NCBI RefSeq assembly: GCF_009846885.1
Contig: NZ_WUWM01000020.1
Location: forward strand, 62,001-126,000
Reading direction: 5' to 3'
Length of the DNA: 64,000 nucleotides
Source: Paenibacillus puerhi
GTDB taxonomy: Bacteria > Bacillota > Bacilli > Paenibacillales > NBRC-103111
Made by a program: the position numbers and the translations under genes. Under the pieces are notes generated by a model that was given only the letters and a program-made list of their open reading frames with translations, was not told the DNA's origin and searched no databases. Shown piece after piece: positions 53,992 through 61,843 of this stretch; position 1 is the first letter of the stretch; each line of letters starts with the position of its first letter.

Positions 53992-55368
53992 CTATTTCTT
54001 ATCCTGCTTCGCCCAGTACTCGTCATACAGCTTCTGCGTCTTCTGAACCAGCTCATCGAAGGCCGCTTTGTAGCTGACATTGTTCAGCGTAATTTTATCG
54101 ATGGCTTCGACGAAATAATCCCGCTCCAGCTTCTCATCCACGAAGAAGTGGGAGTTGGCATCGGACAGCTGCTGGATGAACGGCCCCAGCTTCGCATCCT
54201 TGGTGAATTTATCCTGCAGGGCGACCTCCTTCTTGGCCGGCAGCTCGCCGACCTTCTCCGCCCACTGCTCCTGAACCTCTTTGCTTGTCAGGAACTTCAG
54301 GAATTCTGTGGCAGCTTCCAGCTTTTTACCGGACACGCCCTTGGTGATCGCATTGGCCCAGTAGGAGGCAGGCGCTGCTTTCTTGCCGTTGTGGGAAGGC
54401 AGCGGCCCGATCGCATAGTTCAGATTTGGAGCGTCCTTGGCAATCCCCCCAAGCTGGAAGGAGCCGTCTACGCTAAGCGCGGCGAAGCCGCCCTTGAACG
54501 CCGTAATATCGTTCGTGTAGAAGTCCTTGGCGCCGACCTTATGCTTGATCCCGAAGTCGACGAGATAAGTGAAGGCCTCGAGTCCGGCCGGCGTTTCGTT
54601 CCATAGTATTTTCCGGCGGTCTTCGCTGACATCCTTGCCTCCCGCCTGGTGCACGAGCGTATCGCGGAACCAGTGCGGAAGCTGCGCGTTGGTCTGGAAG
54701 GTAAAGCCCTCCACGACAAGCTCCCCGTTCTTGTCGCGCTGGGTCAGCTTCTTGGAATAGTCCACCAGCTCCTCCCAGGTGGCAGGCGGCTTGTTCGGAT
54801 CAAGCCCGGCTTTCGTGAACAGATCCTTGTTGTAGAAGAGACCGAGCGTCCTCACCGCGGTCGGTATGGCATAATATTTGCCGTTCAGCTTGCTGGAATC
54901 GACGAACGGGAAAAACTCCTTCTCGATCTGCGCCGCCGAAAACGCGCTTTCCGGCAGCGGCTGCAGATAGCCGGAGGCTACATATTTGGGCAGCCAGCCG
55001 TAATACAGGTTGATGATGTCGGGGCCTTTGCCTGCAGGGACAAGCGTGGCTACCTTCTCGTTATATTGATCGTATGGAAAGTTGGTATGCTTGATCGTGA
55101 TGTTCGGATGCAGCTTCTGGAAATCCTCGATCAGCTTGTTGACCAGGTCCACCTTGGCGGGAAAGACGTACTGCCAGTATTCAATCGTCACTTTCTCGTC
55201 CGAAGCGGCCGGCCCCGCGGCCTCCGCCGATGCGGGCTTGCTCTCGGCCCCTGCGCCTGAAGCCGCCGGCTTCGAGCCTCCGGAGCAGCCCGCTAGGACC
55301 GCCAATGCGCCTACAGCAAGCAGGGCGGTGAATTTTGCAGTCGCGGTAACACGGTTTACAGTAGTCAA
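53992..55368 (-). CDS. ABC transporter substrate-binding lipoprotein (sugar class)
   Basis: Binding protein of 458 residues of the UgpB/MalE class. Lipobox VLAGCSGG with Cys near 28, then ITIEYWQYVFPAKVDL-type start of the mature part (KVTIEYWQYVF), LYYGWLPKYVASGYLQPLPE and GAKDFYTNDITAFKGGFAAL. Translation starts at TTG 55368 with GGGAGG upstream. Although called a sugar binder, the operon also has a C-N lyase and an amidohydrolase, so the ligand may be an amino-acid-like or N-containing compound. Confidence 0.92.
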   Translation of the reverse strand: MTTVNRVTATAKFTALLAVGALAVLAGCSGGSKPAASGAGAESKPASAEAAGPAASDEKVTIEYWQYVFPAKVDLVNKLIEDFQKLHPNITIKHTNFPYDQYNEKVATLVPAGKGPDIINLYYGWLPKYVASGYLQPLPESAFSAAQIEKEFFPFVDSSKLNGKYYAIPTAVRTLGLFYNKDLFTKAGLDPNKPPATWEELVDYSKKLTQRDKNGELVVEGFTFQTNAQLPHWFRDTLVHQAGGKDVSEDRRKILWNETPAGLEAFTYLVDFGIKHKVGAKDFYTNDITAFKGGFAALSVDGSFQLGGIAKDAPNLNYAIGPLPSHNGKKAAPASYWANAITKGVSGKKLEAATEFLKFLTSKEVQEQWAEKVGELPAKKEVALQDKFTKDAKLGPFIQQLSDANSHFFVDEKLERDYFVEAIDKITLNNVSYKAAFDELVQKTQKLYDEYWAKQDKK

Positions 55369-55412
55369 GACTAACCAATCCTCCCGAAATAAATATGTAG
55401 GTTAAAAGTGCT

Positions 55413-56348
55413 TTAAACCGTCACGGCAAGCTCCTGCTGCGGCTCCAGCAGCCCCAGGAGCTTCCTGGCATTGTTGCCGAAGATCCCTTCGATCTCTTCC
55501 TCGCGGAAGCGCAGCTCCCGGCACACCCGGACCTGATCCTGCAGGTAGCGGTAGACGAAGCCCCGCGGAAATCCGCTGGAGTCTGTGCCGAACACGAGAC
55601 GCTCCGGCCCGATCAGCTCATACGTCTTGCGGAACAGCAGCTCGAGTGTCAGGTCGTAGGGCGACCAGCGCATCCACTGGTTGGAGCCGGAGGTATCGAT
55701 GTAAATGTTCGGGCAGCCCCAGCAAAGATGGAGCAGCTCCTGGAAGTACCCCGCTCCGAAATGCGGAATAACGAACGGAATCGTCGGGTATTCGCGCGCC
55801 ACGTTGAAGATCGACAGCGGATTGATATTGAGGTGCTGGACAATGCCTCCCGTATGCCCGAGCAGCCCGAAGTGGATCAGCACCGGCAGCCGGCGCTCGG
55901 CCAGAAAGCGCCAGAGCGGACGAAGCGAAGCGCTGTCGAACGGTATTTGCACCATCGGACCAAACAGCTTGTAGCCGCGCAGTCCCAGCGCATCAACCGC
56001 GCGCTGCAGCTCCTCGGCCGCATCCGGCGCTTCGATGGAGTGGTGGGCGAAGCCCGTGAACCGGTCCGGATATTTGGCGATCTGACTTGCCAGATCGTCA
56101 TTGTCCCGGGCCGTCAGAAAGTTGATGCCGCCGATGCCGTACCGGTCCAGCTCCTCTGCCCAGCGGTCGATGATCGGCTTCCTTGCGTCTGCTTCATCGG
56201 ACAACGGCTCAGGGAAATCCCAGGCCAGCCGCATGCGCTCGGACCGCTGTCTGTTGAAGGAATCGAAAATTTCATTGCGTGTCATGAACGGGGTCGGGTA
56301 CGGCAGATGCCCGTGAATGTCGAATACTCGAAAATCGGTTCTGAACAT
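55413..56348 (-). CDS. Amidohydrolase family protein (TIM-barrel, Amidohydro_2)
   Basis: Metal-dependent hydrolase or decarboxylase of 311 residues. Metal ligands appear in VFDIHGHLPYP (HxH near residue 11-13), RRLPVLIHFGLLGH, IPFVIPHFGAGYFQELLHLC and the late Asp in RLVFGTDSSGFPRGFVYRYL. It begins 2 bases after the lyase stop, with GGAGG inside the lyase end, so the two enzymes are coupled. Substrate is unknown; context suggests hydrolysis of an imported N-containing compound. Confidence 0.87.
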   Translation of the reverse strand: MFRTDFRVFDIHGHLPYPTPFMTRNEIFDSFNRQRSERMRLAWDFPEPLSDEADARKPIIDRWAEELDRYGIGGINFLTARDNDDLASQIAKYPDRFTGFAHHSIEAPDAAEELQRAVDALGLRGYKLFGPMVQIPFDSASLRPLWRFLAERRLPVLIHFGLLGHTGGIVQHLNINPLSIFNVAREYPTIPFVIPHFGAGYFQELLHLCWGCPNIYIDTSGSNQWMRWSPYDLTLELLFRKTYELIGPERLVFGTDSSGFPRGFVYRYLQDQVRVCRELRFREEEIEGIFGNNARKLLGLLEPQQELAVTV

Positions 56349-56350
56349 GG

Positions 56351-57886
56351 CTATTCCGCCTCCGTTCCTAGTTTAGTTACCCGCCGCGCCCATTCGCTTA
56401 TGGTGCGGCTCACCTGCTGTTCGGCCGCACGGATCGAGCCGCGCGCCTGCTCCAGCCAATCCCTTTGGCTATCGAAGCGTTCCTGTTGCTCCTTCAGCGC
56501 CCGCGCCACCTCCAGAGGATTCGGTCCCCCTGGCAGCTTGCGGACCTCGATGAAGTTATGCGGGTCGAGCGCTTGGCGCAGCGCCTCCTCGCTGAGCTTC
56601 AAAGGATATCCGACCGTCTCGCGGGCCGCTGCATCGAGGGTCTGGAGCGAAATATCCCGGACGCTGCCGCCCGACTCCACTACGCGGCTTACCGTACGGC
56701 TGACGATGAGATGCGACTGACGAAAAGAAAGTCCTTCCTGGCGGACCAGCGTATCGGCCAATTCGGTCACCGTCGCGAAGCTTTCCTCCGCACGGGTGCG
56801 CAGTACGTCCTTGCGGATGTGCAGCGTAGCGATCACATTCGCCAGCAGCCGGTAAACCGCGCTCAGCTTCTCCAGACTTCTCCAGGCATACGGCTGGAGG
56901 TCATCCTCCGTATCCACAATATCCCCGAAGGGCGTATTGTGGATCATGGTCAGCACGGTCTGCGCATCGCCGAAGACGGCTGACAGCAGAGCGCGGGCAT
57001 GCTCCACGGAGACGGGATTGCGCTTCTGCGGCATAATCGAGCTGATCTGCACATACGGAGCGGCAACGCGCAGAACCGCGAACTCCTGCGTGCACCACAG
57101 CAGCAGCTCCTGCACGAAGCGGCCCAGATTGACCGCCGCGAGCTGGACGGCGGCCGCCGCCTCGCCGACATAATCCGAACCGCTGACCGCGTCGTACGCA
57201 TTCACGATCAGCTCGTCGAAGGCGAGCAGCTCCGCTACCCGGCTTCGGTCGACCGCGAAGCCCGAAGTCGTCAGCGCCGCCGCGCCCATGCTGCTGCGGT
57301 TGCAGCCGCTGTAGGCCCGCTGCAGCCGGACCAGGTCACGGCCAAGCGAATCCGCGACCGCCGACAGGTAATGCGCCAGTGTCGTAGGCTGAGCCTGCTG
57401 GGTATGGGTGTAGCCGATCATCACGGTATCTGTGTGCGCCTCAGCCGTCTTCAGCAGCTCCCGCTGCAGAAACAGCCCTGATGATACCGCCTGCAGCAGC
57501 TTTTCGCGAAGCACGAGACGATACAGCGCGATCCCCATGTCGTTGCGGCTGCGTCCGAGATGCAGATACCCTGCCGCCTCGCCGGCCAGCTCCGCCAGCT
57601 CATGCTCGACCTGGAAGAACAGATCCTCGTAAGCGCCCGTGTATGTGCTTTGACTTAGCGCCTCCAGATCGATCCTCGTAAGCGCGTCCGCGATGCGGCT
57701 TGCATCCGCCTCGTGGATGAGTCCTTGCTCGCCGAGCATGATCAGATGCGCTTGGTTAACTGCCATCATCGGCCCCAGCAGTTCGGACTTCGCTTGCTCG
57801 TAGGCCGGCTCCAGGACGGCCCGCGTATAGGCTGCGCCTGGAAAACGTTCCTCGTCATCCAGTTTCCATTCGTCTGAAATGCCCAT
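56351..57886 (-). CDS. Argininosuccinate lyase superfamily enzyme
   Basis: Fumarase/aspartase-superfamily C-N lyase of 511 residues. The signature SSIMPQKRNPVSVEHARAL (mobile active-site loop with Ser and Lys) is at about 290-310, after GRSRNDMGIALYRLVL and YTHTQQAQPTTLAHYLSA (active-site His). It is longer than ArgH (about 460) and lies far from arginine genes, among import and hydrolase genes, so it may act on another fumarate- or amino-acid-derived compound rather than argininosuccinate; EDDS-lyase-type enzymes are precedents. The ATG at 57886 is the start. It is the first gene of a six-gene operon. Confidence 0.87.
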   Translation of the reverse strand: MGISDEWKLDDEERFPGAAYTRAVLEPAYEQAKSELLGPMMAVNQAHLIMLGEQGLIHEADASRIADALTRIDLEALSQSTYTGAYEDLFFQVEHELAELAGEAAGYLHLGRSRNDMGIALYRLVLREKLLQAVSSGLFLQRELLKTAEAHTDTVMIGYTHTQQAQPTTLAHYLSAVADSLGRDLVRLQRAYSGCNRSSMGAAALTTSGFAVDRSRVAELLAFDELIVNAYDAVSGSDYVGEAAAAVQLAAVNLGRFVQELLLWCTQEFAVLRVAAPYVQISSIMPQKRNPVSVEHARALLSAVFGDAQTVLTMIHNTPFGDIVDTEDDLQPYAWRSLEKLSAVYRLLANVIATLHIRKDVLRTRAEESFATVTELADTLVRQEGLSFRQSHLIVSRTVSRVVESGGSVRDISLQTLDAAARETVGYPLKLSEEALRQALDPHNFIEVRKLPGGPNPLEVARALKEQQERFDSQRDWLEQARGSIRAAEQQVSRTISEWARRVTKLGTEAE

Positions 57887-58051
57887 GATGTGTGCCCTGC
57901 CCCCCGCTTGTAATAGCTGTTGTGCCGGGTAAACGAAAAAAGACACGCAGCCCTGCATCGACGATAAAGTCAATGCGGCTGTACGTGTCTCCAGTTGCCC
58001 GGTGGAACGCAACAATAACCGAGTTATCCAATTAATTTACTCAACATTGCA
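57887..58051 (-). promoter_or_regulatory. Structured 5' leader with terminator, probable riboswitch or attenuator
   Basis: The leader of about 165 bases before the lyase gene holds a 22-bp arm hairpin (57941-57962 with 57969-57990, loop of six) followed by TTTTTT, a textbook intrinsic terminator placed inside the leader. Upstream is a small helix GTTGC (57994-57998) with GCAAC (58009-58013). Known riboswitch consensus sequences (S-box, T-box, TPP) do not fit. A ligand-controlled antiterminator is the best guess. Confidence 0.6.
57935..57990 (-). terminator. Intrinsic terminator inside the lyase-operon leader
   Basis: AGACACGCAGCC..GCATCGAC and its imperfect complement GTCAATGC..GGCTGTACGTGTCT form a long stem. 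On the minus strand TTTTTT follows at 57941-57936. Confidence 0.85.
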
Positions 58052-58058
58052 TGAGTGA

Positions 58059-58087
58059 ATATTACAGGATGATCCAAATGTTGTCAA
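58059..58087 (-). promoter_or_regulatory. Sigma-A promoter of the lyase operon
   Basis: Consensus -35 TTGACA (58087-58082), 17-base spacer, -10 TAATAT (58064-58059). The start point is near 58051. This near-perfect promoter implies strong initiation that is then limited by the leader terminator. Confidence 0.88.
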
Positions 58088-58130
58088 CAAAAATTTATAA
58101 GAAAACAATCTAGGTTATTTATTGACTTAA

Positions 58131-58149
58131 ATTGTAATTAAGTTACAAT
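58131..58149. promoter_or_regulatory. Inverted-repeat operator upstream of the MFS gene
   Basis: ATTGTAA-TTAAG-TTACAAT, a perfect 7-bp inverted repeat, 40 bases before the MFS start and 44 bases upstream of the divergent lyase-operon -35. It overlaps the region where the MFS promoter should lie. The regulator is unknown. Confidence 0.55.
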
Positions 58150-58188
58150 AATAAATGTTTAACTATTACGGATCGGAGTGATGAAAAC

Positions 58189-59415
58189 ATGGAACAAACT
58201 TTGCTCGCCCCTCATACGGAGTCGGCCCTTCATCCGCGCTATGGTCTCGTCTCCGCCCTGCTCGTCTGGTGCGGACTCGCCGTCGTATCCAGTCTGTACG
58301 TGACCGTCTCCATCGGCGGACTTCTGGCCGCACATTATGGCATCACCCTGGCGCAGAGCGCCTGGGCGTCGAGCGCCTTCTCCCTGTTCTACGCCCTCGG
58401 GTTTCTGGCCTGCGGGCCGCTATCCGAACGTTACGGACGACGCAGCGTGATCTTGGCCGGCCTGGCGCTGCTGGCCATCATCAGCCCCTTAATCGGGTTC
58501 GCCCCCTCCTTCGCCGCACTCGCCGCCCTCCGCGCGCTCCAAGGAGCTGCAGCCTCGACTTTCGCTCCTTCCGCTCTCGCCTACATCATGGAATCGTACC
58601 CGGCCGGCAAAAAAGTAACTGCCATCGGACTCGTCAGCACCGGATTTCTGACGGCCGGCATCGTCGGACAGCTGTTCAGCAGTTTCATCGGAGAAAGGCT
58701 GGGATGGCCCTATGTATTCCATATCCTGGGGGCCGTTTATCTGATTACCGCACTCGCCGCGCTCCGTCTGCTGCCCCGCGATCGGGCAAAGGGCCTGCCG
58801 CTGGCGTTAAGCCAGCTCCCCCGCAAGCTGGTCGGAGTATTCCTGCTGCGCCCGCTGTATGCCTGCTATGCCGTTACCGTCACTCTGCTGTTCGCGTTCG
58901 TCGGCATGTATCTTGTACTGGGCCATTACTTGTCTGCTCCTCCGTTCGGCTTGACACCCCCGCAGCTGCTGCTTCTGCGGGCAGCAGGCATCGTCGGGAT
59001 GGCCGCTTCTCCCTTCGCCGGAGCACTCGTCGCCCGCCGCGGTTCCTATCCCGTGCTGCTGAGCGGACTGACACTCGCTTTGACCGGACTGCTCGGTCTT
59101 GCGCTTATCCCAAGCCTGCCCTCCTTGACCGTATTCAGCATCGTGTTCGTCACCGGAATCGCCTTATCCGTGCCAACCCTGATCGCCCTGATCGGCCAAT
59201 TGGCCGGTCCCTCCAGGGCTTCAGCGGTCTCATTGTACACGTTCATCCTATTCGTCGGAGCCACGCTCGGTCCGGTCGGAGCCACCTTGCTGATGAAGGA
59301 ATGGGGTGACCGTGCAGCCTTTCTCGGCTTGGCAGGAGCCTTGTCCTTAGGACTGCTGGCCGCTCTCTGGCTGTGGCGCGAGAATCGCTTCCGGACAACC
59401 AATGGCATCAACTAG
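58189..59415 (+). CDS. MFS transporter (YnfM/arabinose-efflux-like)
   Basis: Major facilitator of 408 residues with twelve helices. The A-motif appears in GPLSERYGRRSVILAGLALL after helix two and the C-terminal half shows GALVARRGSYPVLLSGLTLA. Overall style is that of small drug or arabinose efflux transporters. It is divergent from the attenuated lyase operon, so it may export a related compound or its breakdown product. GGAG lies ten bases before the ATG. Confidence 0.9.
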   Translation: MEQTLLAPHTESALHPRYGLVSALLVWCGLAVVSSLYVTVSIGGLLAAHYGITLAQSAWASSAFSLFYALGFLACGPLSERYGRRSVILAGLALLAIISPLIGFAPSFAALAALRALQGAAASTFAPSALAYIMESYPAGKKVTAIGLVSTGFLTAGIVGQLFSSFIGERLGWPYVFHILGAVYLITALAALRLLPRDRAKGLPLALSQLPRKLVGVFLLRPLYACYAVTVTLLFAFVGMYLVLGHYLSAPPFGLTPPQLLLLRAAGIVGMAASPFAGALVARRGSYPVLLSGLTLALTGLLGLALIPSLPSLTVFSIVFVTGIALSVPTLIALIGQLAGPSRASAVSLYTFILFVGATLGPVGATLLMKEWGDRAAFLGLAGALSLGLLAALWLWRENRFRTTNGIN

Positions 59416-59509
59416 CAAATCAGGCTAGTTGCCATCGGTTCATTGTAAGCGGTCGTCCTTATATACTATAATGGAGACAGCATGGCTTACGTAAAGGGGG
59501 CAGCGCAGG

Positions 59510-59842
59510 ATGAGCGCAAACCACGATGAACAGATGTACTACGACTTCGACTTGCTGAGCAAGCTCGTAGTCGGCATCGGAGAGGTCGCCGATATCACGG
59601 GCGTGCCGACGCGGAAGATCCGTTACTGGGAGGACAAGGGTATCGTCCGCTCGGTTCAAGAAGCCGACGGCTCCACGAGACGATACGATTACTTGAACAT
59701 CAAGAAAATCGTACTCGTGCAGGAGCTGCTTGAGGACGGCTACACACTCGATGCGGCGGCCCGCAAGGTCGAGGACCGGATGAAGAACATTAACGATATT
59801 TTTCAGAAAATCGCCGACAAGCAGAACGCTCCCCAGCCTTGA
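59510..59842 (+). CDS. MerR family transcriptional regulator (short)
   Basis: A 110-residue regulator. The winged helix is at about 20-85: VVGIGEVADITGVPTRKIRY, WEDKGIVRSVQEADGSTRRY and YLNIKKIVLVQELLEDGYTL. The remaining tail is a dimer helix with no ligand domain, as in GlnR/TnrA or SinR-like short MerR proteins. AAAGGGGG precedes the ATG. It lies on its own between the MFS gene and a convergent operon; target unknown. Confidence 0.87.
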   Translation: MSANHDEQMYYDFDLLSKLVVGIGEVADITGVPTRKIRYWEDKGIVRSVQEADGSTRRYDYLNIKKIVLVQELLEDGYTLDAAARKVEDRMKNINDIFQKIADKQNAPQP

Positions 59843-59932
59843 AGCGCCGGACGCCGGACGCGCCCCCCAGGCTCTAGTTCCCAGGGCCAGGTAAGGCGGG
59901 CGGGTCAGCGGGCGAAGCGGATAACAACGAGC

Positions 59933-59977
59933 AGCCGCTCCCTTCCGGAACAAGATTTCCGGAAAGGAACGGCTCTT
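59933..59977. terminator. Bidirectional terminator between the MerR gene and the thioester operon
   Basis: AGCCG..TCC..TTCCGGAA with CAAGAT loop and TTCCGGAA..GGA..CGGCT, 16 pairs with two mismatches, followed by CTTTG. It sits between convergent genes. Confidence 0.75.
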
Positions 59978-60010
59978 TGCGTTCGCATCTTCACTCCAGC
60001 TATCGATGGC

Positions 60011-60322
60011 CTAGCGGGTCGCCCCTTCATCCAGATCACGCAGAAGGGTCACGGTTACGGAAGCGAACGCCTTCTCCCGGAAGGGGATAACCTCGGCGTA
60101 CCGGGGGTCCTCCAGCCAGCCTTTTACTTGCTCTTCGTTATCGAACCGAAGCAGGCGGATCGACTCGTCCGGGAACGAGCCCACCAGCCGCTCCCCCGCG
60201 TCCCAACGCCGGAAGGCCTGCGCTCCATACTCATCGCGGACCGCCTTAGCCCGCTCCTTGTAGCGCTCCAGCGCCTCCGGCTCCTGCTCGTTGGGCGTCA
60301 TCGTGACTAGTACCCAGACCAA
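60011..60322 (-). CDS. DUF1330-like small protein
   Basis: A 103-residue ferredoxin-like (dimeric alpha-beta barrel) protein. The pattern VWVLVTMTPNEQEPEALERY, then FRRWDAGERLVGSFPDESIR and LLRFDNEEQVKGWLEDPRYA matches the DUF1330 family, whose members are related to monooxygenase and EthD-like folds and have no settled function. It is the last gene of the operon, 10 bases after the tautomerase gene. Confidence 0.75.
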   Translation of the reverse strand: MVWVLVTMTPNEQEPEALERYKERAKAVRDEYGAQAFRRWDAGERLVGSFPDESIRLLRFDNEEQVKGWLEDPRYAEVIPFREKAFASVTVTLLRDLDEGATR

Positions 60323-60332
60323 GCGACCGCCC

Positions 60333-60827
60333 TCAGCCGCGCCCGGAGGCGGCGGCCACCTGACGGCTCGCTTCCAGGAACGCGGGATGGGCTCCTGTCA
60401 CGCCGGTCTGGGCCCAATGTCCCGGGGGCAGATCCCGGAACAGGATCAGCACCTTGTCGGCCGGCGTCCCAAGCAGTTCGCCCGTCAAGGCGGTAAGGCC
60501 GGCTGCCCATTCGTTTTTCTGCGCCTGCGTATATACGTTCCACACGTCAATGGCAATGACAGCCGTGTTCGACACCGGCGATATCCCATCATGATACGTC
60601 TCTTCCGACCCCCAGACGATGGAGCGGCTCTTCTCTGCGAAATCCGGGTCGGCCCCGCTGACGCCGGCCTGTCCCCAGTTCCCCGGAGGGAACTCCCGGA
60701 TCAGCACCAGTATTTTGTCCGGAGGGATGTTCAGCAGATTGGCTCCGATCTCCGTCGCCCCTCGAATCCACTGTCTCTTCGTTTCCTCCGTTATTCCCGT
60801 CCATGTTTCCAATGCGAGAAATGGCAT
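60333..60827 (-). CDS. Tandem 4-oxalocrotonate-tautomerase-like fusion
   Basis: A 164-residue protein made of two tautomerase domains. Domain one (1-70) starts MPFLALETWTGITEETKRQW, so Pro would be residue one after Met removal, the catalytic base of the family; its motif is IREFPPGNWGQAG. Domain two (about 90-160) repeats IAIDVWNVYTQAQKNEWAAG and FRDLPPGHWAQTG but begins after a linker, so it has no free N-terminal Pro. The start lies 37 bases inside the end of fabD-like gene. In the operon it could isomerise a dienol or keto acid. Confidence 0.85.
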   Translation of the reverse strand: MPFLALETWTGITEETKRQWIRGATEIGANLLNIPPDKILVLIREFPPGNWGQAGVSGADPDFAEKSRSIVWGSEETYHDGISPVSNTAVIAIDVWNVYTQAQKNEWAAGLTALTGELLGTPADKVLILFRDLPPGHWAQTGVTGAHPAFLEASRQVAAASGRG

Positions 60828-61843
60828 GCTCCCACTAGCTCCTCTCGAAATTCGGATTGTATGTGATCGACAGCGATCCTCAGCGTCTCTGCGTCCTCGA
60901 CATGCAGAGTAACGGCATCCGGATCGACTGCACGGATCAACCTGCTTAATACCTGCCCCGGCCCCAGCTCGACGAACAGGCGGATGCCCTGGCCGAGCAG
61001 GTGGCGAACCGACGCTTCCCACAGTACGGGAGATGTGATCTGCTCGCGCAGCAGCCGCTCCCACGCCTGGCCCTCCTCCGGACGTGCCGTAACATTGGAG
61101 ACAACAGGCGTGCCGCCCCGATGGAAGAAGACATCGGCCAGCACTGACGCGAACGCACGGGCCGCCGGTTCCATCAGAGGGGAATGAAAAGCCCCGGATA
61201 CCGCCAGCGGGAACACGGTAACCTCCTCATCCAGCGCCAGCTCGAGCAGCGCATCGACTGACTCGGCGTCTCCCGACACAACGGTCTGCGCCGGTGAGTT
61301 GCGATTGGCCGGAACGAGCACTCCGCCGGGCACCACCGCCTGCCGGCACAACCGCTCGATCGTTTCCCCCGGTGCGTCCTTGATCGCGGCCATCGCCCCT
61401 CGCTGCATGCCAGACATCAGGCGCCCCCGCTCGGCGATCAGCCGGAGGGCGTCGGCCCGGCTCACGATACCGGCTGCGGCCAACGCGGCGTACTCTCCGG
61501 CGCTGTGGCCGGCCATATAAGCCGGGGGATGCGGGAACGCCTCGCGGAACGTCTCCCAGGCCGCCAAGCTAGCAGCCAGCAGGCAGGGCTGCGTATAGGC
61601 CGTATCGCTCAGCCGACCCGCGTCGTCCTCCACGAACGATACCTCCCGGATAGGCAGCCCCGTCCACTGCTCCGCCTCCACATATACTTGCTTAGCCGCA
61701 TCGGACGCGGCAAACAGAGAAGCGCCCATGCCCGTATACTGCGCCCCTTGCCCGGGAAAAACGATCGCATAGGGCAGCGGAGCGGACTTGCGGCTTGACT
61801 CTTGGGCATAAGTCGGCTCCCATGGCGGTATGACTTGACTCAT
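60791..61843 (-). CDS. ACP S-malonyltransferase (FabD type)
   Basis: Transfers malonyl (or another acyl) from CoA to an acyl carrier protein. 350 residues, longer than the typical 310 with an extra N-terminus of about 24. GQGAQYTGM is near residue 31, the nucleophile Ser114 in AGHSAGEYAA, the Arg in AERGRLMSG, and the catalytic His220 in SGAFHSPLM. It is not with fabH-fabG genes, so it is not the housekeeping copy by context, and the next two genes are an HAD phosphatase and an ACP. Specificity for malonyl is an inference from the family. Confidence 0.92.
   Translation of the reverse strand: MSQVIPPWEPTYAQESSRKSAPLPYAIVFPGQGAQYTGMGASLFAASDAAKQVYVEAEQWTGLPIREVSFVEDDAGRLSDTAYTQPCLLAASLAAWETFREAFPHPPAYMAGHSAGEYAALAAAGIVSRADALRLIAERGRLMSGMQRGAMAAIKDAPGETIERLCRQAVVPGGVLVPANRNSPAQTVVSGDAESVDALLELALDEEVTVFPLAVSGAFHSPLMEPAARAFASVLADVFFHRGGTPVVSNVTARPEEGQAWERLLREQITSPVLWEASVRHLLGQGIRLFVELGPGQVLSRLIRAVDPDAVTLHVEDAETLRIAVDHIQSEFREELVGACHFSHWKHGRE

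Noticed and set aside
57990-58020. S-box (SAM riboswitch) in the lyase leader, because of the sequence CCGGGCAACTGG
   Set aside because: Only the GGCAAC core is shared. The AGAGGTGGAGGGA start and the GGCCC-ATGA part are absent, and the gene context is not methionine-related.
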